From assembly GCA_030035585.1 (NCBI GenBank), contig CM057481.1, positions 58,041,128-58,105,127 on the forward strand: DNA of 64,000 bases, in the 5' to 3' direction. Of this stretch, positions 33,390 to 45,130 are shown in pieces. The position numbers and the translations under genes are program-made. The stretch's first letter is position 1. Each line of letters starts with the position of its first letter. Source of the DNA: Dugong dugon (Eukaryota > Chordata > Mammalia > Sirenia > Dugongidae). The notes under the pieces are model-generated. The model saw only the letters and a list, made by a program, of their open reading frames with translations, made no database searches and was not told the origin of the DNA.

Positions 33390-34585
33390 TCTTATCTTCA
33401 TCCACAAGCTCTTCATGGTCTGACCCTGGCTTACTTCTCAGACTTTATCTCATGCCACCTTCCTTTTACTCATTGAGCTTCTCCTTGCTCACAGGCCATT
33501 TGCTGTTTCTCAAATATGCCAACCTCATTCCTATCTCATATGCTTTACATTTGCTCTTCTATCTGCCTAGAGCTCTGTTACCCCAGATCTCCACATTACT
33601 AGTTCCTTCTCATAGTTCAGATTTCTGAATAAGAGAGACCTTTCCTGACCACCCTTATCTAAAGAAGCTCCCAAACCCTGTGCACTCCGTTTAATTTTCT
33701 TCATAGCACATACCGCTACCCAAAATTACTTGCTGGTTTACTTAATCACTATCTATCTCTATACTCATCCTCAGTAGAAAATGAGCTCCAAGAGGGAAAG
33801 GTTTTTTTTCAATTGTACTTTAAATGAAGGTTTACAGAGCAAATTAGTTTCTCATTAAACAATTAATACACATATTGTTTTGTGACATTGTTGCCAACCC
33901 CACTACATGTCAACCCTCTCCCTTTGTCAACCTTGGGTTCCCCATTACCAGCTTTCCTGTCTCCTCCTGCCTTCTCATCCTTGCCCCTGGGCTGGTATGC
34001 CCATTTAGTCTCCTTCTGTTTTATGGGCTTGTCTAATTTTGGCTGAAGGGTGAATCTCAGGAGTGACTTCAGTACTGAGATAAAAGGTGTCTGGGGCCAT
34101 ACTCTCGGGGTTTCTCCAGTCTCTGTCAGGCCAGTAAGTCTGGTCTTTTTTTGTGAGTTAGAATTTTGTTCTACATTTTTCTTCAGCTCTGTCCAGGACC
34201 CTCTATTGTGATCCCTGTCAGAGCAGTCGGTGGTTGTAGCCAGGCACCACCTAATTGTGCTGGACTCTGTCTGGCAGAGGCTATGGTAGCTATGGTCCAT
34301 TAGTTCTCTAAACTAATCTTCCCTTTGTGTCTTTGGTTTTCTTCATTCTCTCTTGTTCCACACAGGGTGGGACCAGTGGAGTATCTTAGATGCTGCTCAC
34401 AAACTTTTAAGATCCTAGATGCTACTCACCAAAGTAGGATGTAGAACATTTTCTTTATAAATTGTGTTATGCCAGCTGAGCTGGATGTTGAGGAAAGGGT
34501 TTTGTCTGTTCTTTTCACAACTGTCTTCCCAGTGTATAGCCTGGCACGTAATCAGTTCTCAGTAAATGTTTGTGACTGTGGATGA
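33390..34585 (+). mobile_element. L2 LINE 3' end, split by an L1
   Basis: The left part (33390-33800) has 'gacctttcctgaccaccctta', 'cttcatagcacataccgctac' and 'gagctccaagagggaaag'. The right part (34490-34585) has 'gttttgtctgttcttttcac', 'agcctggcacgtaatcagt' and 'ctcagtaaatgtttgtgac'. Together they give the L2 3' end in order. The intervening DNA is the minus-strand L1. Confidence 0.9.
33801..34489 (-). mobile_element. 5'-truncated L1 nested in L2
   Basis: Minus-strand 3' UTR of the copy A type, tail T run near 33801-33809, truncated at about 34489. 'gagggaaaggtttt' (33792-33805) and 'gaggaaagggtttt' (34490-34503) are the diverged target-site duplication, both L2 sequence. The minus frame at 33863-34300 (145 residues) is 3' UTR, not a gene. 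Confidence 0.92.
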
Positions 34586-34994
34586 TAGTATTTCCCAAAG
34601 ATAGTGGCAATACCGTCTCCCGTCTCACATTCTTTCAAAAACCTAGTTATATTCTCAACAAGAGGTAGATATTAATTCTCCTCCCCTTCAATCTGCTGCC
34701 AGTCATCTGTCATTTTTTCATACTGTTGTAGCTTGTGTGTTGCAGTGATGCTGGAAGCTATGCCACTGGTATTTCAAATACCATCAGGATCACCCATGAT
34801 GGATGGGTTTCAGCAGAGCTTCCAGAATCAGACAGACTAGGAAGAAGGACCTGTCAGTCTACTTCCTGAAAAAACTGGCCAGTGAAAACCTTAAGAATAG
34901 CAGCAGATCACTGTCTGATATAGTGCCAGAAGATGAGTCCCTCAGGTTGGAAGGCACTCAAAATACGACTCAGGAAGAGCTGCCTCCTCAGAGC

Positions 34995-35164
34995 AGAAAA
35001 AGAAAAAACAAAAACCATTATCACTGAGTCGATTCCAACTCATAGCAACCCTATAGGACAGAGTAGAACTGCCCCATAGGGTTTCCAAGGAGCAGCTGGT
35101 GGATTCTAACTGCCGACCTTTTGGTTAGCCACCTAGCTCTTAACCACTGCACCACCAGGGCTCC
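34995..35164 (-). mobile_element. AfroSINE, short type, nested in RTE copy 2
   Basis: The minus strand reads head 'ggagccctggtggtgcagtgg' to tail 'cctatagggttgctatgag' and an A/C-rich end. It splits the RTE sequence 'gctgcctcctcagagcag / tagagtcgaccttaatg'. Confidence 0.92.
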
Positions 35165-36235
35165 ATAGAGTCGACCTTAATGATGTGGATGAAGGAAAGC
35201 TTTTGAGACCTTCATTTGCTGATGTGGCATGACTCAAAATGAGAAGAAATAGTTGCAAACATCCATTAATAATAGGAACATGGAATGTACAAAGTACGAA
35301 TCTAGGAAAATTGGAAGTCATCAAAAATGAAATGGAATGTATAAAGATCAATATCCCAGACATTAACGAGATGAAATGGACTAGTATTGGCCATTTTGAA
35401 TTGGACAGTCATGTGGTCTATGCCAGGAATGACAAATTGAAGAGGAACGGTGTCACAATTATCATCAAAAACAACATTTCAAAATCTATCCTGAGGTACA
35501 GTGATATCAGTGATAGGCTAATATCCATGGTCTACAAGGAAGATCAGTTAATATGACTATTATTCAAATTTATGCACCAACCATCATTGCAAATACCTTT
35601 TTTTCAACAACGTAAATGACTATTCACATGGACCTCACTGGATGGAATACACAGGAATCAAATCAACAGGATCAGTGGAAGGAGATGATGGAGAAGCTCA
35701 ATATCGTCAGTCAGAACAAGGCCAGGAGCTGCCTGTGGAACAGACCATCAATTGCTCATGTGCAAGTTCAAGATGAAGCTGAAGAAAATTAAAACAAGCC
35801 CACGAAAGCCAAAGTACGACCTTGAGTCTATCCCACCTGAATTTAGAGACCATCTCAAGAATAGATTTGATGCATTGAACACTAATGACTAAAGACAAGA
35901 CGAGTTGTGAGATGACCTCAAGGACATAATACATGAAGAAAGCAAAAGGTCATTAAAAAGACAGGAAAGAAAGAAAAGTCCAAAGTGAATATCAGAAGAG
36001 ACTCTGAAACTTGCTCTTGAACGTAGAGCAGCTAAAGCAAACAGAAGAAATGATGAAGTAGAAGAGCTGAACAGAATATTTCAAAGGGCAGCTCAAAAAG
36101 ACAAAGTAAGGTATTATAAATGAAATGTGCAAAAACCTGGAGTTACAAAACCAAAAGGGAAGAACTCACTTGTCATTTTTCAAGCTGAAGAGAAAATTCA
36201 AGCCTCGAGTTGCAATTTTGAAGGCTCCTATAGGC

Positions 36236-36403
36236 AAATCGAGCCCTGGTGACACAGTGGTTAAGAGTTCAGCTACTAACCAAGAGGTCTGCAGTTCAAA
36301 TCCACCAGCCACTCTTTGGAAACCCTATGGGGCAGTTATCCTCTGTCATATAGGATCGCTGTGAGTTGGAACCAACTTGACAGCACCTAACAACAACAAC
36401 ATG
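36236..36403 (+). mobile_element. AfroSINE, short type, nested in RTE copy 2
   Basis: Head 'gagccctggtgacacagtgg', B-box-like 'gcagttcaaatcc', tail 'atataggatcgctgtgagtt' and (aac)4. It interrupts the RTE phrase 'ataggcaaa'/'atgggcaga', which probably represents its diverged target-site duplication. Confidence 0.92.
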
Positions 36404-36737
36404 GGCAGAATACCAAATGATGCAGAAAACATCAAAAGATGGAAGAAATACACAGAGTCACTGTACCAAAAATAAGTATTTGACATTTCAACCATTTCAG
36501 GAGGTAGCATATGATCAAGAACCGATGGTACTGAAGGAAGAAGTCCAAACTGCACTGAAAGTATTGACAAAAAACAAGGCTTCAGGAATTGATGAAATAC
36601 CAATTGAGATGTTTCAAGAAATGGTTGCAACACTGTTTTAAGCCGGTAAGTTTTGGGTTGATTTGTTACACAGCAAAAGATAACAAGAACAGCGACTCTC
36701 TGACTGACTGACTGACTGAGTGAACTAAGAAATACCA

Positions 36738-36942
36738 GACCAGTTGCTGTCCAGTCAATTTCAACTTATGACGACCCCAGGTGTGTCAGAGTAGAACTAT
36801 GCTGCATAGGGTTTTCAATGGCTGAGTTTTTAAAAGTAGATTTCCAGACCTTTCTTCTAGGTGCAACTAGGTGGACTCAAACCTCCCACCTTCAGGTTAG
36901 TAGCCAAGCACCTTAGCCATTTGTACCACTCAGGGACTCCAA
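36738..36942 (-). mobile_element. AfroSINE, long type
   Basis: The minus strand reads head 'ggagtccctgagtggtacaa' to tail (complement of 'gtccagtcaatttcaacttatg'). Preceded by a short (ctga)n run at about 36699-36722. Confidence 0.85.
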
Positions 36943-38089
36943 CAAGCAAATAAGGTACAGTTTTATTAGATTCAGAAGTGGGAGAACTTGTAATCAAGAT
37001 GGAAGACTATGTTTTGGAGATCTAGGCATCTGCGTTGAAATCCAGTACTTTAGCAAAATTCTAATATCAAGTGCCCTCAATATAACAGATTGAATTACAC
37101 TGTTCATCAAATATTTTTCCCTCTAGAACAATATGAGACATCTTTTTTTTTTTTTTTATCACCACATAGAAACTATATGAGACAAACTTTGTTCCCTATC
37201 ACAAAAGTAAACACTTTTTCAAAGCAGGTATTACTACAGGCAGTACTGGGTAAGGAACATCCAACTTACAAGCAACTAGTTAGTACTTGCCCTTTAACGT
37301 TATGTAAATTTGCCCTAACTTTGAAACTATTGAGCCCCAACCCCTAATTGCAACAAATTCTTCATTACAATCACCTTCACTTGCTGCACATGTAGCTTTT
37401 AAATCATTGAAAAGGCTTTGAGCCTTTTCTTGCACTAAAGTAAGGCTAAATGAGAACAAAATGCACCTGTTCTGGCTTACCTGCATATTCAACTTAAAAA
37501 CATAGAAACATCTCGTTCATAACTGGGGGCGGCCTGTAATTAATTACGGCATTCTCTCCCAACTGTGGCTTCACATTCCTGTTCCCACAGCTATTAACAA
37601 TTGATTAGATTTGGCACAAAGACTTAACAGATTTTCCATACTAGCCTTGAGGAGAAAGCAATTCCCAAAAAGAGCGTCGAGGTTGTCTTCACTGCTCACC
37701 TCCCACTATCCTTTTCTCTGATTTTTCTACAGTGATACCAGAGCTAAGGGTAGCACGGAAACTTTGAAAGTTGAAAACATTTGGGCTTGTTTGTTCTAAA
37801 ATCTATGGAAGGATTCGTTTTCATCACTGATGAGGGAAGCAGCATTTGTTTAAAATTGATGGAAGCTCCTCACTGGTTGAGAAGCAGTCATGGAGATCTC
37901 TGTAAATAAGAATTTGCCCGGAACCACCTGTGAGGATGGTGCCAGCATTTTCAAAACATTTGCCAGTTAGTTTGTATTGGGCAACACTGTATTGTTAGTT
38001 CTACAAGGGATTTCCTTAATTCGTAATTGTGTTGTTTCTTTGTATCTCTCATAAAAATGGATGTAGTGTCAACATTCATTTCCAACAAA
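36943..38089. other. No recognisable gene; one micro-insertion
   Basis: Apparently unique apart from the 34-bp poly(T)-bearing insertion at 37141-37174. The plus frame 37090-37347 spans that insertion and is unlikely to be coding. Confidence 0.5.
37141..37174 (-). mobile_element. Minimal retro-insertion with poly(A) tail
   Basis: A T15 run plus 'atcaccacatagaaact' sits between two copies of 'atatgagaca' (37131-37140 and 37175-37184), with looser similarity further out. This looks like an insertion that was almost entirely tail. The source element cannot be identified. Confidence 0.5.
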
Positions 38090-38530
38090 ACTGAATATTT
38101 TAGCCAAAGGCATATATTTATGACTTCAAATACTACCTCCATCAAGCAGTCTTTCCTAGCTCCATATACTGCTAATGGTTGTTGTTGGGTGTCCTCCAGT
38201 CGATTTCAAATTATAACAATCACGTGACAGAATGCAACTGCCCCATAGGGTTTCCTAGGCTGTAATCTTTGTGGAAGCAGGTCTTTCTCCTGCCTAGCCA
38301 CTGGATTAACTGCCAACTTTTCAGTTAGCTTAACTATTGCACCACTGGGGCTCCTACTATTACTCTTTCAGAACACCAATATCAGTTGATTTCTTTTAGA
38401 GACTTACACTCTGTTATATGAAACAATTATTTTTGCGTTTACTTTAACTTCTCTAATTATACTAAACTCCTTGAGGCAGACACTATTTCTGACTCATCTT
38501 TGCATTCTCTGTAGAGCCTGGTAGAATGGC
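38090..38530 (+). mobile_element. L2 LINE fragment, split by AfroSINE
   Basis: 'actacctccatcaagcagtctttcctagctcc' to the left and 'actaaactccttgaggcagacac...gtagagcctggtagaatggc' to the right of the SINE follow the L2 3' order. Confidence 0.65.
38163..38355 (-). mobile_element. AfroSINE, long type, nested in L2
   Basis: The minus strand reads head 'ggagccccagtggtgcaata' and tail ending in the (caa)n complement of 'ggttgttgttggg'. The middle block corresponds to 'ctgcttccacaaagatta'. Confidence 0.85.
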
Positions 38531-38989
38531 TCTTTATAGGCATGCAGAGGATTGAAAATATTAGTGTTGTTTTCGCGTTCAGATTTCTTCCAATTCACAC
38601 ATCTGCCTTTGACAAAAGCGCATTTGTAACCTGAAGAGGAAAACACACTGGAGATGCATGCTGATTATTGGGCTTACAGTTCTTATCTGGTAACAGTTCT
38701 GAGCCTCCCAATCCCACAGATTCTTTTGGGAATGTATGGATGCATGGAGGCATAATTTGTTTCACACAAAAATTGAAGGAACTGCAACTTCCAGCTAGTG
38801 GCCAAAGATCAAGGATGATAAACATCTTACAGTGTGAAGAACAATCCTACATAGCAAAAAATTGCCCTGCTAAAATGTCAATAATATCACCAGTGAAAAC
38901 ACCATTAGACTTTTTACTTGACTGTGTAAAAAATGGCCCTCATTTTTGTGCATTTGCTCTGGGCATGACACTACCTAAAAGATTTACCT
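38531..38989. other. No recognisable gene
   Basis: The plus frame 38668-38997 (109 residues) and the opposing minus frame overlap here. Neither shows a domain or gene context I recognise. Confidence 0.45.
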
Positions 38990-39125
38990 ACCACTGATTC
39001 TCCAAATTTATTGTGCATTAGGATCACCCTAGGAACCAACTGAAAACAGATTGCTTGGCCCCACCTGAGGGCTTCTGAATGTCTGGGGTCGAGCTGAGAC
39101 TTTGCATTTCTAACAAGGTCCCAGG
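38990..39125 (+). mobile_element. MER5A-like hAT element, left part
   Basis: 'attgtgcattaggatcaccct', 'acagattgcttggccccacc' and 'actttgcatttctaacaagg' followed by 'tcccagg' match MER5A. The element resumes at 45648-45690 ('ccaggtaatcggatattgctgcttggggatgg') after the provirus, so the provirus landed inside it. Confidence 0.85.
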
Positions 39126-39643
39126 TGTCTTAGTTATCTAGTGCTGCTATAGCAGAAATAACACAAGTGGATGGCTTTAACAAACAGAAAATTATTCTCT
39201 CACAGTCTAGGAGGCTAGAAGTCTGAATTCAGGGCACCAGTTCCAGGGGAAGGCTTTCTTACTCTGTTGCCTCTGGGGGAAGGAGCTTATCATCCATCTT
39301 CCCCTGGTCTAGGAGTTTCTCAGCACAGGCATCCTGGTCCAAAGAATGCACTCTTCTCCTGGCTCTTCTTTGTTGGTGGTATGAGGTCCCTCACCTCTCT
39401 GCTTGCTTCTTTCTTTTATATCACAAAAGAGACTGGCTCAAGATACAACCTAATCCTATAGGTTGTTCTGCCTCATTAATATAACTGCCTCTAATCCTGC
39501 CTCATTAATATCATAGAGGTTAGGATTTACAACACATAAAATATTATATCAGATCAAAAAATGGAAGACAATCACACAGTACTGGGAATCATGGCCTAGA
39601 CAAGTTGACACATATTTTTGGGTCACACAATTCAATCCATAAT
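39126..39643 (-). mobile_element. 3' LTR of the MaLR-like provirus
   Basis: About 518 bp, matching the 5' LTR throughout ('ccatcttcccctggtctaggag', 'aactgcctctaatcctgcc', 'cacaattcaatccata'). On its sense strand it carries a TATA-like 'gatataaaagaaag' about 200 bp from its end. The sense 5' end is cut by the family X LTR inserted at 39643. Confidence 0.88.
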
Positions 39644-40122
39644 TGCCTTAGGCTGGGTTCTCTAGAGAAGCAAAACCAGTAAAGTGTATAAATATAGAGA
39701 GAGATTTACATCAAGGAAACAGCTCACACAATTGCAGAGGCTAGAACGTCCCAGGTCCCTGGATCAGGGTAGAAGCCTCTCCCAATTCACCCAGCTGCAG
39801 AAGCTAGTGAGCCCAAGTTCAGCAGGTTGGAGAGCAGGGCTCCTGCTCACAGGCTGTGAAGATCGATGAATCCCAAGTTCAGCAGATAAGCTGATGGCTC
39901 AAGTCCCAAGAACTGGAGGTCAGACGAACAGGAGGCAGCCACAGGATCCAGAGCGAGCAAAAAGCCAGAATGTCTGCTTATATTCAGATGCAGGCCATAT
40001 CCCCAGGGAAACTCCCTTTCCACTGATTGGCTACTCACAGCATATTCAATCATGGGAGTGATCACATATAAACACTGAGAATCATGGTCCAGCCAAGTGG
40101 ACACACAATCTAAACCACCACA
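39644..40122 (-). mobile_element. Solo LTR, ERVL/class III-like (family X, copy 2)
   Basis: 479 bp on the minus strand, TGTGGTGG...AAGGCA, with target-site duplication 'ataat' at 39639-39643 and 40123-40127. Related to 29648-30169 and opposite in direction to 40747-41210. A TATA-like 'atataagcag' is present on its sense strand. Confidence 0.9.
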
Positions 40123-40140
40123 ATAATATTTCACCCTTTG

Positions 40141-42908
40141 ACTTCCAAATTCGTTCTATGAAGCCAACAAAACCCTGATACCAAAACTGGGCAAAGACAC
40201 CACAAAAATAGAAAATTACAGACCAATATCTCTCATTAATGTAGATGCAAAAGTTCTCAACAAAATTCTAGCCAATAGAATTCAGCATCATATTTAAAAA
40301 AAAATACAGAACAACCAAGTGGGATTCATACCAGGTATGAAAGGAGCGTTCAACATTAGAAAATCAATTAACATAATTCATCACATAAATAAAATAAAAG
40401 AAGCACATGATCATTTCAATTGACACAAAAAAGGCATTTGATAAAGTTCAACACCCAATCCTGATAAAAACTCTCAAAGAGATATGAATAGAAGGGAAAC
40501 TCCTCAACAAAAGGACATCTATACAAAACCAACAGCCAGCATAATTCTCCACGGAGTGAGGCTGAAAACATTCTCCTTGAGAATGGGAATAAGACAAAGA
40601 TGCCCTTTATCACCACTCCTATTTAACATTGTGCTAGGAGTCCTAGCTAGAGCAATAAGGCAAGAAAAAGAAATAAAAGGCTTTGGAATTGGTAAGGAAG
40701 AAGTAATACTATCCCTATTCATGGATGATATGATACTATACATAGATGTGATAGTTAAGATTGTGTGTCAACTTGGCTGGGCCATGATGCTCAATGTTTT
40801 AATGTAATCACTCCCATGATTGAATATACTGTGAGTAGCCAATCATATGAAAGGGAGTCTCCTTGGGGGTGTGGCCCACATCTGTATATAAGCAGATGTT
40901 CTGGCTTCTTGCTCTCTCTGGATCCTGCAGCTGCTTCCTGTTGTCTCATCTCCTGTTTTGGGGACTTGAGCTGTCAGCTTATCTGCCAAACCTGGGATTC
41001 GTCGATCTGCACAGCCTGTGAGCAGGAGCCCTGCTCTCTGAGCTGCCAATCTTGGGCTTGCCAGCTTCTGCAGCTGTGTGACTTGGGAGAGGCCTCTACC
41101 CTGATCCATGGACTTGGGACGTTCTAGCCTCTACAATCACGTGAGCTGTTTCCTTGATATAATCTCTCTTGATCCTGCATTTGACTCTTCATTCTCTGAC
41201 CTCTGGTTCAATAGAGAACCCTGAAGACTCCACAAGAAAACTATTGGAACTAATAGATTCAGCAGAGTAACAGGGTACAAGATAAACATACAAAAATCAG
41301 TGGATTCCTATACATCAATAAAGAGAACTATGAAAAGGAAATCAGGAAAGCAACACCATTAATAATAGCCCCTAAAAAAATAAAATACTTAGGAATGAAT
41401 CTAACCGGGGTCGTAAAAGACCTATGCGAAGAAAACTAAAAAACACTACTGCAAGAAACCAAAAGAGACCTATATAAATGGAAAAACATACCATGCTCAT
41501 GGACAGGTAGACCCAACATTGTAAAAATGTCAGTTCTACCCAAAGCAATCTACAAATATGATATAGATGTAATCCTGATCCAAATACCAACAGTATTCTT
41601 TAACAAGACTGAAAAACTAATTATTAACTTTATTTGACAAGGAAAGAGGTCCTAGATAAGTAAATCATTATTGAAGAAAAAAAAACAAAGTAGGAAGCCT
41701 CATACTACTTGACTTCAGAACCTACTACACAGCTGCAAGTCAAAACAACTTGGTACTGGTATGACAGACAAATTGACCAATGAAAGAGAATCCAGAACCC
41801 AGATGTAAATCCATGTACCTGCGGCCACCTGATGTTTGACAAAGGCCCAAAGTCCATCCAATGGAGAAAAGACAGTCTTTTAAACAAATGGTGCTGGCAA
41901 AACTGGATGTTCATCTGTAAAAAAATGAAACAGGACCATACCTCACACCATACACAAAAATTAATTCAAAATGGATCAAAGACCTAAATATAAAACCAAA
42001 AACTATAAAGATCATGGAAGAAAAAATAGGGTCAACACTAGGGGCCCTAATATACAACATAAACGACATACTAACTGTAATTAACAATACACAAACTCCA
42101 GATGATAAGCTAGATAAATGGGATCTCCTAAAAATTAAACACTTATGCTCATCAAAAGACTTCACCAAAAGAGTAAAAAGAGAACCTACAGACTGGGAAA
42201 AAAAATTTGGCTATGGCATATCCGACAAAGATCTAATCTCTAAAATCTACAGGAAAAGGCAACACCTCTACAACAAAATGATAAATAATCCAATTAAAAA
42301 ATGGACAAAAGATGTGAACAGACACTTCACCAAAGAAGACATTCAAGCAGCTAACAGACACATGAGGAAATGCTCAAGATCACTAGCCATTAAAGAAATG
42401 CAAATCAAAACTACAGTGAGATAACATCTCACCCTGACATTACTGGCATGAATTAAAAAAACAGAAAATAATAAATGTTGGAAAGGTTGTGCGGAGCTTG
42501 GAACTCTTATGCACTGCTGGTGGGAATGCAAAATGGTACATCCACTATGGAAAATGATATGGCTCTTCCTTAAAAAGCTAGAAATAGAAATATCATACAA
42601 TCCAGCAATCCTACTCCTAGGAATGATCCTGGAGAAATTAGAGCCATCACATGAATAGACATATGCACACTCATGTTCATTGCAGCATTATTCACAATAG
42701 CAAAAAGATGGAAACAACCTAAGTGGCAATCAACACATGAATGAATAAACAAACTATGGTACATACACACAAAGGAATACTACGCAATGATAAAGAACAA
42801 TGATGAATCTGTGAAACGTCTTACAACATAGATGAATCTGAAACGCATTATGCTGAGTGAAGTAAGTCAATCACAAAAGGACAAATACTGTATGAGACCA
42901 CTGTTATA
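40141..42908 (+). pseudogene. L1 ORF2 C-terminal two-thirds, broken
   Basis: Reverse-transcriptase region with '[20 protein letters not shown]' and the catalytic box mutated from FADD to FMDD (40718-40729). It is cut by the LTR and continues with the C-terminal domain (42014-42424, 'DKLDKWDLLKIKHLCSSKDF', '[18 protein letters not shown]') to 'KDKYCMRPLL' at about 42905. Several stops and frame changes are present. Confidence 0.9.
40747..41210 (+). mobile_element. Solo LTR, ERVL/class III-like (family X, copy 3)
   Basis: 464 bp, TGTGATAG...GGTTCA, target-site duplication 'ataga' at 40742-40746 and 41211-41215. Excising it restores the L1 phrase 'actatacatagagaaccctgaagactcc'. Contains 'tatataagcag'. 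The plus frame 40765-41127 is LTR sequence, not a gene. Confidence 0.9.
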
Positions 42909-43928
42909 AAAACACATGAAAATGTTCCCACACAGAAAGAAATGATCTTTGATGGGTAGGAGAGAGGGAAAGGGTGGGGAGGGAAAAACACTAACTAGGT
43001 AATAGATAAGTTGTAACTTTTGTGAAGGATAAGATAGTACACGATACTGGTGAAGTCAGCACAACTTGACCAGGGCAAAGTCACAGAAGGTTCACAGACA
43101 CATCCAAATGCCCTGAGAGGCCGAGCTACTGGGCTGAGGGCTGGGGACCATTGTCTTGGGGGACATCTAGCTCAATTGGAACTACATAGTCTATAAAGAA
43201 AATGTTCTATATCCAACTGTGGTGAGTAGCAACTGGTGTCATAAAAGCCAGCAAGTGGTCATCTAAGATACATCTACTGGTCCCATCCTGGCTGGAGCAA
43301 AGGAGAATGAAGAAGACCAAAGACACAAAGGAAATATTAGTCCAGAGGACTTATGGACCACAACTACCACAACCTCTACCAGACTGAACCCAGATCAACT
43401 AGATGGTGCCTGGTTACAACCACCAATTGCTCTGGAAGGGATCACAATAGAGGGTCCTGGACGGAGCTGGAGAAGAACGTAGAAAACTCACACAAAAAAA
43501 TGTAAATTGAAAAAACAGGCTTGCTGGTCTGACAGAGCCTGGAGAAATCCTGAGAGTATAGCCCCCAGACACCCTTTTAACTCAGTACTGAAGTCACTCC
43601 TGAGGTTCACCCTTCAGCCAAAGATTAGACAGGTCTATAGGACCAACAGTAACACATGTGAGGGACGTGTTTTATAGTTAAACCATGTATACAAGACTAA
43701 TGGGCACACCACCCAAAAGCAAAGATGAGAAGGCAGGAAGGGGCAGGAAAACTGGATGAATGGAAACAAGGAAACTGGGGTGGAGAAGGAGAGAGTATTG
43801 ACACATCATGGGGTTGGCAACCAATGTCACAAAACAATTTGTGTATTAAGTGTTTAATGAGAAACTAATTTGCTGTGTAAACTTTCACCTAAATCACAAT
43901 TAAAAATATATATGTATTCCACCCTTGG

Positions 43929-45130
43929 GCCCCTCAAAATTCATGTCCTTGCCATGTGAAAAAATACTTTAACCCATCTTAATAGGCACAATATAGACAT
44001 TTCCTTTACAAATGGGAGAAATTGGAAGGAAAGAAGGAATAATGGGCATCAAGCAAGTCAGAAACCTTGCAGAACAATTTACGTTAGATCTCAAGGCTTG
44101 AAAATAATCCTTTGTTCTCTGAGACCATTTAGGCAATGGCCCCGCCCTCCAGACTCTGGGAGTTGGCTACATTCTCTGGATTCTGGGTGGAGGCCCCTCT
44201 GCCCTGGACTTTAGCTCTGCCTTCCAGGTCCACTGGAATGGCAACTCTGTTCCCTTGGCTTTGGGTGGCGCCATTCTCCTAGTCCATCTGAGTGGTGACT
44301 CCACCCACTCAGCCCCTTGGGCATTGCAGCCCCACTCCCTCAGCTTTGGGCAGCAGATCCGGCCCCATCCTGCTGACACTCATGAAAGCAGTCCTGCACT
44401 CCGGAACTGAGTTGGTGAAGATCTGACTCTTTGAAACCTAGGAGGCTATGGCCCCACCCTTTGAGACCCAGGAGGCCGTACTTCCACTCTTTGAGACCCG
44501 AGAGGTCGTGACCCTATCATTTGTGACCAAGGCAGCTCTGCTTTCTGTGTTCCATGTCTCTTCAGCTTCTGCATCCTGGTTTATTGGCCTCTCAGTCCCT
44601 CAGGCCCTTGGCCGCTTGGGCTAGCCGAGCATCTGCTCTGCTCAGTCAAGTGTTCCAAAGCTCTTTAGCTCTACAGTAAGTGTCTGGAGGCACCCCATTC
44701 CACCATTAAACCTTGTCCAGAAGGCAGCTCTTGTGCATCATAGGTGGGCAAGCCTAGCTCCACTGATAAGTGCCCAGAGACACCCTATTCCACCAGGAAG
44801 CCTCCTGCCTGAAGGCATTCTCTTGCTCTGTGGTTGGCTCCTACACTGTCTCGTGCCTGTCTCCTGGTTCTGCTGCTGCCATTTCTCTGCTGCTGCTTCT
44901 CACCATCTGTGTCATCTCCTGTGTTAAAGCCCTCCTCACTTCCTTCTGAGCCCTCACCAGAATTGTCTTTGACGTCCATAATTCCACCAACAGTCTTTTC
45001 AAGGCAATCTAGGTGTTTACTATTAGGTACTTAACTCTTCCAGTCTCTACTCATTACTCAATTCCAAAACGACTTCCACATTGTAGGTATCTGTTAGAGC
45101 AGCACTCCCCTCTCCTGGTACCAAATTCTG
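43929..45130 (-). mobile_element. Internal region of the MaLR-like provirus
   Basis: The sense strand begins 'cagaatttggtaccaggaga', continues 'gtggaagtcgttttggaatt', and ends with 'acatgaattttgaggggccc', as in THE1/MST-type MaLR internal regions. A threefold degenerate repeat lies at about 44430-44520 ('tttgaaacctaggaggc', 'tttgagacccaggaggc', 'tttgagacccgagaggt'). No protein domain recognised. Confidence 0.82.
45107..45123 (-). promoter_or_regulatory. Primer-binding-site-like sequence (tRNA-Leu type)
   Basis: The sense strand 'tggtaccaggagagggg' lies 7 nt after the 5' LTR and resembles the complement of a tRNA-Leu 3' end (TGGTGTCAGGAGTGGG). This is as expected for ERVL-related elements, with several mismatches. 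Confidence 0.55.

Larger units (their letters stand above)
34715..36638 (+). mobile_element. RTE LINE (copy 2), internally deleted and 3'-truncated
   Basis: Starts with the RTE 5' UTR ('gtgatgctggaagctatgcc', 'atcacccatgatggatggg') and holds an endonuclease remnant (35239-35556, 'EMKWTSIGHFELDSHV'). An internal deletion near 35580 joins 'atgcaccaaccat' to 'cattgcaaatacc'. It ends at about 36638 inside the reverse-transcriptase region ('IDEIPIEMFQEM'). Interrupted by two AfroSINEs. No intact frame remains. Confidence 0.9.
40141..43914 (+). mobile_element. 5'-truncated L1 (copy C) nested in the provirus
   Basis: Starts inside ORF2 ('acttccaaattcgttctatg', equivalent to 63125 in copy B) and runs through the 3' UTR to a short A/TA-rich tail. 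A diverged target-site duplication, 'tatttcaccctttg' at 40127-40140 and 'tattccacccttgg' at 43915-43928, is proviral internal sequence. It is interrupted by a solo LTR at 40747-41210. Confidence 0.92.

Noticed and set aside
33863..34300. 145-codon minus frame as a gene
   Set aside because: It lies entirely in a truncated L1 3' UTR bounded by a target-site duplication.
44167..45034. GC-richer stretch with frames on both strands as exons
   Set aside because: The region reads as MaLR internal sequence between a 5' LTR with primer-binding-like site and a typical MaLR 3' end of the interior.
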